Assembly: GCA_016721305.1 (NCBI GenBank)
Contig: JADKIH010000006.1
Coordinates: forward strand, 1 to 64,000
Source of the DNA: Bacteroidota bacterium
Lineage (GTDB): Bacteria > Bacteroidota > Bacteroidia > AKYH767-A > 2013-40CM-41-45
DNA length: 64,000 bases
Direction of reading: 5' to 3'
Below are positions 57,905 to 64,000 of this stretch, in pieces. The notes beneath the pieces were generated by a model. The model was not told the origin of the DNA. It was given only the letters and a program-made list of their open reading frames with translations, and searched no databases. Numbering within the stretch: the first letter of the stretch is position 1; each line of letters starts with the position of its first letter. Made by a program: the position numbers and the translations under genes.

Positions 57905-60397
57905 TTGAAAGCCAGTACTATATATATCAATGTGCAATTGCCTCTGCCGGTGAGTGGACTGTTTACATATATGGTACCCGTTATTTTATCTCCGCAAATA
58001 GCTATTGGCAAGCGGGTAATCGTACCTTTTGGTAGGCAAAAGATATATAGTGCGCTGGTAAAGGAAATTTTACCCGATCATTCTGATCCGTCTTCTTTGA
58101 AGGAGATACAGGCAGTATTGGATGAAAATCCGGTGGTGAATGAGTTGCAAATGAAGTTGTGGGAATGGATGTCGGAATACTACATGTGTACTACAGGAGA
58201 AGTCATGAATGTGGCATTGCCTCCGGCATTAAAGCTGACAAGTGAGACGCATGTGATGCTTGCAGGTGAAATTGATACCGAAGCCGTTGATCTCTCTCCA
58301 CAGGAATATGCAATTGTCGAAGCTCTCTCGAAGAATAAGGAAATGTCGATCGATGATATCGGCAAATTACTCCATCGTGGCTCGGTACATCAGATACTGA
58401 AACGGGCATTCGATAAAGGTTTAATAATTATGACAGAGGAGATACAGCAACGGTACAAGCCAAAGCTGGAATCTCGTATTCGTCTCGCTGAAAACTACAA
58501 GAGTGATTCGGAAATGGAAAAGCTATTTGCAACTTTTGATGCGGATCCTCGAAAAGAAAAGCAACAGGAGGCGTTGATGATTTTCCTTAAATTTCTCTAT
58601 GAAGATCTGAATAGGGAATCGATACGAAAGTCAGACTTATTCAATTTTGAAGGTGTTTCCAAAAGCTCCGTTCAAACATTAATCAATAATGGTGTTCTAG
58701 TTGAATTCAGTGTGCGAATCGACCGACTTCCTGAAATGAAAGGTGAAACGTCCGCACCTGCACAGCTTACGGAGACACAGATCCAGGCATTGAATGAAGT
58801 GAAGGCGTCGTTTGAAAAGCACCCTGTTTCATTATTACATGGAGTTACTTCGAGTGGCAAAACCGAAATTTATATTCACCTGATTGAAGAAGCTATTAAA
58901 AGTGGTAAGCAGGTTTTATACCTCCTTCCCGAAATAGCACTGACTACCCAGATCATTACGCGTTTGCAAAAGCATTTCGGAAACAAAGTCGGTGTCTATC
59001 ATTCGCGCTACACTTCAAATGAAAGAGTTGAAACCTGGAATAGGGTTTTGAATTTTTCACCAGAAAATACACCACCGCATTCACAGATAATTTTAGGTGC
59101 CCGATCGGCAATATTTCTTCCATTCAGAGATCTTGGATTAATAATCGTCGACGAAGAGCATGATTCAAGTTATAAGCAAAACGATCCTTCGCCACGGTAC
59201 AACGGTCGCGATTCGGCTATTGTCCTTGCTCGTTTGCATGGAGCAAAAACGTTACTGGGCTCGGCTACGCCATCGCTCGAAACGTATTACAATGCAAAAC
59301 AGGATAAGTTCGGCCTTATCAAAATGAACGAACGTCACGGTGGAATCGAAATGCCGGAGATTGTCGTTGCCGACATGAAGGAAGCTCGTCGTAAAAAATT
59401 GATGAAGTCGATTTTTACGCCGGTACTTTTGGAATCAATAAAAGATGCGCTTTCAAAAAAAGAGCAGATTATCTTGTTCCAAAACAGACGAGGCTTTTCT
59501 CCGTTCATTGAATGTCGTCAGTGTAATTGGATTCCGCATTGCCGTAATTGCTCAGTCACGCTTACATACCACAAGCAGAGTAATGCTCTGAAATGTCATT
59601 ACTGCGGATATATGGAAAACCTGCCCGGCTCATGCCCGAGTTGCGGTGATCATCATCTGGAAGTAAAGGGTTTTGGAACAGAGAAAATCGAAGAAGAGAT
59701 TTCAGTCTTTTTTCCGGATGCACGTATTGCGCGAATGGATTTGGATTCGACCAGGAGCAGAGCATCGTTTCAAAAAATTATTTCCGATTTTGAAGAGCGG
59801 CAGATTGACATTTTGGTGGGAACGCAAATGGTAACGAAGGGATTGGATTTCGACAATGTCAGTACCGTCGGGATTATCAATGCTGACCAACTCTTAAACT
59901 TCCCTGATTTCCGTGCATTCGAACGAAGCTTTCAGTTGATGTCGCAAGTGAGTGGCAGATCCGGAAGAAAATTTAAGAGGGGCAAGGTGATTATTCAAAC
60001 AGCTCAAGCCGATCATTGGGTGATAAAAGAAGTAGTACGTCACAACTATGATGGCTTCTTCAATCGTGACTTACATGAGCGAGAGCGTTTTGGTTATCCG
60101 CCGCATAGCCGACTTATAGAAATCAATCTTCGCCACCGTGAAGTTGAAGTGGTGGAAGAAGCTGCGAATGCTTTTTCGAAAATGTTAAAGGAAGCATTAG
60201 GTAAACGAATTACCGGACCACATTTGCCGTTAGTGTCCAGAATTCGAAATCAATATTACCGAACGATTCTGGTGAAAGCAGAACGAAGTGCGTCTTCGTC
60301 TGAGATAAAAGAAAGAATCAGGATCTGCAGAGCCGCCTTTTATGCCAAACAGGATTTTCATTCTGTTCAGATGCTGGTGGATGTAGATCCTGATTAA
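57905..60397 (+). CDS. priA: Primosomal protein N' (replication restart helicase PriA)
   Basis: An 830-residue superfamily 2 helicase that reloads the replisome at stalled forks. Marks: the N-terminal DNA-binding fold (LPLPVSGLFTYMVP), Walker A GVTSSGKTE, the DEEH box in IIVDEEHDSSYKQ, GSATPSLETYYN, and the zinc-binding region with paired cysteines (CRQC, HCRNC, CHYCG, CPSCG) around residues 535-585, then GTQMVTKGLDF and QVSGRSGR. The start is TTG at 57905 with AGGAG eight bases upstream. Intact and of usual length. Confidence 0.96.
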   Translation: MKASTIYINVQLPLPVSGLFTYMVPVILSPQIAIGKRVIVPFGRQKIYSALVKEILPDHSDPSSLKEIQAVLDENPVVNELQMKLWEWMSEYYMCTTGEVMNVALPPALKLTSETHVMLAGEIDTEAVDLSPQEYAIVEALSKNKEMSIDDIGKLLHRGSVHQILKRAFDKGLIIMTEEIQQRYKPKLESRIRLAENYKSDSEMEKLFATFDADPRKEKQQEALMIFLKFLYEDLNRESIRKSDLFNFEGVSKSSVQTLINNGVLVEFSVRIDRLPEMKGETSAPAQLTETQIQALNEVKASFEKHPVSLLHGVTSSGKTEIYIHLIEEAIKSGKQVLYLLPEIALTTQIITRLQKHFGNKVGVYHSRYTSNERVETWNRVLNFSPENTPPHSQIILGARSAIFLPFRDLGLIIVDEEHDSSYKQNDPSPRYNGRDSAIVLARLHGAKTLLGSATPSLETYYNAKQDKFGLIKMNERHGGIEMPEIVVADMKEARRKKLMKSIFTPVLLESIKDALSKKEQIILFQNRRGFSPFIECRQCNWIPHCRNCSVTLTYHKQSNALKCHYCGYMENLPGSCPSCGDHHLEVKGFGTEKIEEEISVFFPDARIARMDLDSTRSRASFQKIISDFEERQIDILVGTQMVTKGLDFDNVSTVGIINADQLLNFPDFRAFERSFQLMSQVSGRSGRKFKRGKVIIQTAQADHWVIKEVVRHNYDGFFNRDLHERERFGYPPHSRLIEINLRHREVEVVEEAANAFSKMLKEALGKRITGPHLPLVSRIRNQYYRTILVKAERSASSSEIKERIRICRAAFYAKQDFHSVQMLVDVDPD

Positions 60398-60422
60398 TCA
60401 TTCCGTGTAACCGGAACTAAAG

Positions 60423-63400
60423 TTATTTCTGATTCCTTATCAATTCAATCCATCCGTGTTTTTCACCGGTGTGAGTTGTCATGATATAGTAGTAAGTTCC
60501 TTCTGAAGCTTCTGTACCGCCTTCAGTCAAGCCATCCCACATGAAGTCGATGTTATTCGATTCGTACATCTTCTTACCCCAACGATTATAAATGACAATT
60601 CTGAAACGATCATCCGGACAAAGATTGTCGATGTGATAATACAAGTTGGCATTGTCTTCCGGATTAGGAGTGAAGACGTTTGGTATGATTACAGAATCTT
60701 CGGAGCAAGGACAATAGTCGATGTAGATTGAATCTGTTGCTGAACAGCCTTGTAATCCGTATGAAACTTCAACAAAGTAGTAGCCTGAACTTCCATTGCC
60801 TGTCAGATTAAACGTTCCTGCAGTTGGGCCATTCGTAGCAATTCCGCTAGGAATCCATGTGTATGAATACGGAGGAGTGTTTGAAGGATCAATTACACTT
60901 ACAGATACTAGAGTTTGATCGCCATCTTTAACGCAAGTGAGTTGTGTTGAATCAATGTCAGCTGTTACCAGTGATGTTACCGTAACATCTCCAACTGTAT
61001 CTACAGGGATATAGCAGAATTCATTTGAAAGTTGAAATCCGAGATAAAAAGTTGGAGTATAAGTGCCGACCGAAGTATACGTATGAGATATGCTGAGTGC
61101 AGAAGTTCCATTAACTGTAGTTCCATCTGAGAAGTCCCATGCAAATGTTGAACTTCCGGATGCTACTCCTGTAAATTGAACTGTAAGCGGACGACATCCC
61201 GTAGACGGTGTAAAGGAGAATGAACCTGTAGGTCCAGGAATTACGATAGCACCCGGTTGAGTTGCTGTATCAACACATCCAAAACTATTGGTTAGAATAA
61301 GTGTCGCCGGATAAGTACCCGGTGCTACATCACTAAAGGTTTGTGTATAGTCCTCAGATTGCCAAGCAGGGTTCTGATCGATAGTGAGGTCCCAATTGTA
61401 ATTTGTTGCATATTGACTAGTGTCAACATGAAATAAAGCTGTGACTTGGGCAGATTTGATTCCATTTGGACCAACTACACAAGCGTCAGTGGTAGTAACC
61501 GTGAAAGAAGCAGGTGTGGTAAAAATAAAAATGTTCTGGTCTGTTGAGTCAACGCAACCGTTATTATCTGTTACAACTAAATGTACCGGATAAAGTCCGT
61601 TTGCAGTATAATTGTGAGTGGTCGATGTTGAGCTTGTACCTGATGTGGTTGTAGTGACCGGAGTTCCGTCACCAAATGTCCAGTCGTATGTAATCGGAGT
61701 TGCAGCATTAGCACCGGCATTTGCAGAAATAACCTGACCGATGTTACGGCAACCAATCGTATCAGTTGTTAGAATAGTTGCATCAGGACTCGACGGATGA
61801 ATGAAATTTGGAGATGTATGAGAACTTGAACAACCGTTTGCATCAACAACTGTTAGAGTAATATTGTAATTGCCTGAAGTTCCATATGTGTGAGAAACCG
61901 TTCCGGAGAGCGAAGTAGTATCGCCTGAACCAACTCCGTAATTCCATATCCATTGAGTAATAGCGGAACCTTCGGTGTGGCTTGTATCGGTAAATGTAAC
62001 GTTCACAGGAGTGCAACCGGCGAGTGGCGAGGCAGTGAATCCAGCTATTGGCCCGATGATATGTACTGTCTGCGTATCTACTTTAAGACATCCATGAATA
62101 TCGACTACGGAAAGTGTGATCAGATAGTATCCGGGATTATTGTAAATGTGAAGCGTATCAGCAGTGTGTGAGGTATCACGAACGCCGGCAATGCCTTCGC
62201 CGAAAGTCCATGTGAGTGAACTTACGTCTTGTGAACCACTGCCTATAACGTTGATGGTAGCTGTATGGCAGGCTTGAGTGGCACTCAAATTCATGACAGC
62301 TGATGGGTTTGTAATCGTAACCGGAAGAATAGTGTCAATCACACAGCCGGTTGTTGTACTCGTTGCAGTTAAAGCAACGTTGTAAGTACCGGTAGTTGCG
62401 TAAACGTGCGTAGGACTTGTCACAGACGAAAGTCCGGAAGCATCACCGAAATCCCATTGATAGCTTGTTGCTCCGCCACTGTTATTTGTAAATGCAACTG
62501 TGAATGGGTTTGCACAATCGTACTGAATCGTGAAATACGGGAGAGGTGAAAGAACGGTGATCAGATCTTGTTGTTGAATCGTATCCGGGCAACCATTATA
62601 GAATGCAATCAAAGTAACATCAAATGGATCGGCCGTACCTGAGGTATCGAGTTGATACTGGTGGTTCGGGTTTTGAGCTGTGGATGAACCTCCGTCGCCG
62701 AAATTCCATAACCAACCTGTTACTGGGGCAGCTGTTAAATCAGTAAACTGAACATTTTCCTGAAAGCAAATAGTTGTCGGCGTGGCGCTGAAGTTTGCAT
62801 TCGGTTGTGTTCCGATTTTTATAAAACCTGTCTTTGTAACTGTGGCCGTACAACCTGTAGAAGTGTGGATCGTAACAGTAACATCAAAAATACCGACTGT
62901 ATTAAATTGATGTGTTGTATTGTTAGTAGTCGTTGTGATATTACCGGTTCCGTCACCAAAATTCCAATCGTAGCTGGTAATGTTTGGATCGGCAGGTGAG
63001 GTTACAATTGCAGTGAATGGGAATGTACTTCCGACGCAACCGCTATCGGCTTGCTGAAGATTTACGGTAGGTTCAATAATTTGAATGTACTGATTTCGGG
63101 TAATCGAATCGCGGCAGCCGAAGATGTCGACTACTGTTAACGAAACCGTATAAATACCGAAGGAATTGTAAGCGTGCGAAGGATTCTGAAGACTCGAGAT
63201 ATTAGAAGCACCACTGCCCGGGTCGCCGAAGTTCCAACTCCACGATGCTAAGGAACTCACAGTATCGGCAAAAGACACGGTGAATGGTACTGAACATCCT
63301 GTTGTAGGAGTCGAAGTATAGAATAAAGGACTCGGTAAAGGACGAACGGTAATGGTGCGAGTTGAAGTACTTGTACATGAACCGGCAGAAACTGTTAATG

Positions 63401-64000
63401 TTACTGTATATGTTCCTGGATTCAGGTATTGATGAGAAGGCGTTTCTGCCGTAGAGCTATTATTTGCTCCGCTTGCCGGTTCGCCAAAATTCCAGAAGAT
63501 CGGAATGCCGGCAGGTGTACTTGTATTGGTGAAGAAAACGTAATCGTGTAAGCAAACAGCTGTGTCACTTACATTAAATGCAGCAGTAGGAGGCTGGATG
63601 TCTACCCGAAAAGTGTCGGTCGAAACACAAGCACCTGTACCTGCGGTAAGTGTGACAAGGTAACTTCCGGCTGAGTTGTAGATGTGACTAGGCTGAGCCA
63701 GAGTTGATGTGTTATTGGAGCCACTGGATGCATCACCGAAATCCCAAGCGAAGATATTCGTGTTCGTTGAGTTGTTCTGGAAGTTAACTGTAACCGGTGT
63801 TACGCACGAAGAGATTGATCCGATTGTGAAGTCGGCATTTGCAGACGGTAAAATATAGACAACTCCATTAACGGTCGAGTTACATCCATTTGCATCGGTG
63901 ATTAATAAATTCGGAATTACACTGTCGATAGCACTTCCTGCATTTATGTAAGGATGAGTAATTGTTGAGGTAGTTGTAGTTTGGGATGGATTTCCATCGT
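60423..64000 (-). CDS. Giant PKD-repeat secreted protein with type B T9SS domain (5' end outside window)
   Basis: The frame is open from the window edge, so at least 1,190 residues are present and the N terminus lies beyond 64000. It is made of PKD domains in tandem, at least ten, each with a W.FGDG or WNFGE/WDFGD core and a Y...G.Y.VTL strand, separated by GC-type turns. The C terminus (VIIPNVFTPNPEDNANL to EGTYYYIMTT, ending WIELIRNQK) is the type B, gliding-motility-associated (CHU_C-like) sorting domain. Likely a surface adhesin or filament; ligand unknown. The reading is uninterrupted across the 3.6 kb seen. Confidence 0.88.
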   Translation of the reverse strand, partial: DGNPSQTTTTSTITHPYINAGSAIDSVIPNLLITDANGCNSTVNGVVYILPSANADFTIGSISSCVTPVTVNFQNNSTNTNIFAWDFGDASSGSNNTSTLAQPSHIYNSAGSYLVTLTAGTGACVSTDTFRVDIQPPTAAFNVSDTAVCLHDYVFFTNTSTPAGIPIFWNFGEPASGANNSSTAETPSHQYLNPGTYTVTLTVSAGSCTSTSTRTITVRPLPSPLFYTSTPTTGCSVPFTVSFADTVSSLASWSWNFGDPGSGASNISSLQNPSHAYNSFGIYTVSLTVVDIFGCRDSITRNQYIQIIEPTVNLQQADSGCVGSTFPFTAIVTSPADPNITSYDWNFGDGTGNITTTTNNTTHQFNTVGIFDVTVTIHTSTGCTATVTKTGFIKIGTQPNANFSATPTTICFQENVQFTDLTAAPVTGWLWNFGDGGSSTAQNPNHQYQLDTSGTADPFDVTLIAFYNGCPDTIQQQDLITVLSPLPYFTIQYDCANPFTVAFTNNSGGATSYQWDFGDASGLSSVTSPTHVYATTGTYNVALTATSTTTGCVIDTILPVTITNPSAVMNLSATQACHTATINVIGSGSQDVSSLTWTFGEGIAGVRDTSHTADTLHIYNNPGYYLITLSVVDIHGCLKVDTQTVHIIGPIAGFTASPLAGCTPVNVTFTDTSHTEGSAITQWIWNYGVGSGDTTSLSGTVSHTYGTSGNYNITLTVVDANGCSSSHTSPNFIHPSSPDATILTTDTIGCRNIGQVISANAGANAATPITYDWTFGDGTPVTTTTSGTSSTSTTHNYTANGLYPVHLVVTDNNGCVDSTDQNIFIFTTPASFTVTTTDACVVGPNGIKSAQVTALFHVDTSQYATNYNWDLTIDQNPAWQSEDYTQTFSDVAPGTYPATLILTNSFGCVDTATQPGAIVIPGPTGSFSFTPSTGCRPLTVQFTGVASGSSTFAWDFSDGTTVNGTSALSISHTYTSVGTYTPTFYLGFQLSNEFCYIPVDTVGDVTVTSLVTADIDSTQLTCVKDGDQTLVSVSVIDPSNTPPYSYTWIPSGIATNGPTAGTFNLTGNGSSGYYFVEVSYGLQGCSATDSIYIDYCPCSEDSVIIPNVFTPNPEDNANLYYHIDNLCPDDRFRIVIYNRWGKKMYESNNIDFMWDGLTEGGTEASEGTYYYIMTTHTGEKHGWIELIRNQK

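Noticed and set aside
1..64000. Prophage, insertion sequence or conjugative element
   Set aside because: No integrase, transposase, phage structural or mobilisation gene was seen on either strand.

Overview
The window looks like chromosomal DNA from a Bacteroidota bacterium. Supporting signs: several large secreted proteins end in type A or type B C-terminal sorting domains of the type IX secretion system (T9SS); gldF and gldG homologues are present; there are SprB-like and PKD repeat adhesins; the clearest promoters have the Bacteroidota TAnnTTTG -7 element; and several housekeeping genes have the length or layout usual in that phylum (split transketolase, long PurC, LytS/LytTR pair). I see no phage, insertion sequence, CRISPR or conjugation genes. 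The species cannot be named from this alone.

Layout. 1-7.4 kb: small membrane protein, secreted M1 aminopeptidase, DUF1801 protein, DUF4932-like protein, cupin, the 3' remnant of an ammonium transporter, a small Tat-type protein and a lipoprotein. 7.7-13.6 kb: M16 peptidase, a fabG-like reductase with an internal deletion, and an S9 peptidase. 13.9-17.1 kb: two tRNA-Leu genes, a secreted PKD-type protein and two tiny genes. 17.3-26.6 kb (minus strand): dnaN, a small protein, a DUF4340-like protein, gldG, gldF and two SprB-like T9SS substrates. 26.8-31.2 kb: ABM-domain protein and SAM hydrolase (minus), then phoH-purC-rsmB-like (plus). 31.3-37.1 kb: a giant TPR/beta-propeller/SPOR protein. 37.3-45.7 kb: clpS, M48 lipoprotein peptidase, tRNA-Arg, TonB-dependent receptor, LytS/LytTR pair and a T9SS substrate. 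45.9-48.5 kb: phosphoglucosamine mutase and cysteine desulfurase. 48.5-53.5 kb (minus): ECF sigma factor / membrane protein / Spy-like operon, then a transketolase operon with a VWA gene inserted. 53.8-57.8 kb (minus): S4 RNA-binding protein, AI-2E family permease, OstA-like protein and a class A beta-lactamase-like serine hydrolase. 57.9-60.4 kb: priA. 60.4 kb to the right edge: a giant PKD-repeat protein with a type B sorting domain that runs off the window.

How it fits together. The dominant theme is the cell envelope and surface: the Gld transporter parts, a PorE-like protein with SPOR domains in place of OmpA, at least six T9SS cargo proteins, several secreted or lipoprotein peptidases, an LPS-transport-like OstA protein and an envelope-stress-like sigma operon. 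Housekeeping genes are interleaved with these.

Two general properties matter to the reader. First, about fifteen genes are broken by single-base or short indels, mostly losses in A or G runs. Many are conserved or essential genes, so sequencing or assembly error is the likeliest cause; such genes are listed at full joined extent. Second, many intergenic gaps are filled with degenerate tandem arrays of 6-, 7- or 8-base units. These often start at or within a few bases of a stop codon and often come as inverted pairs. They are the most unusual feature of the window.
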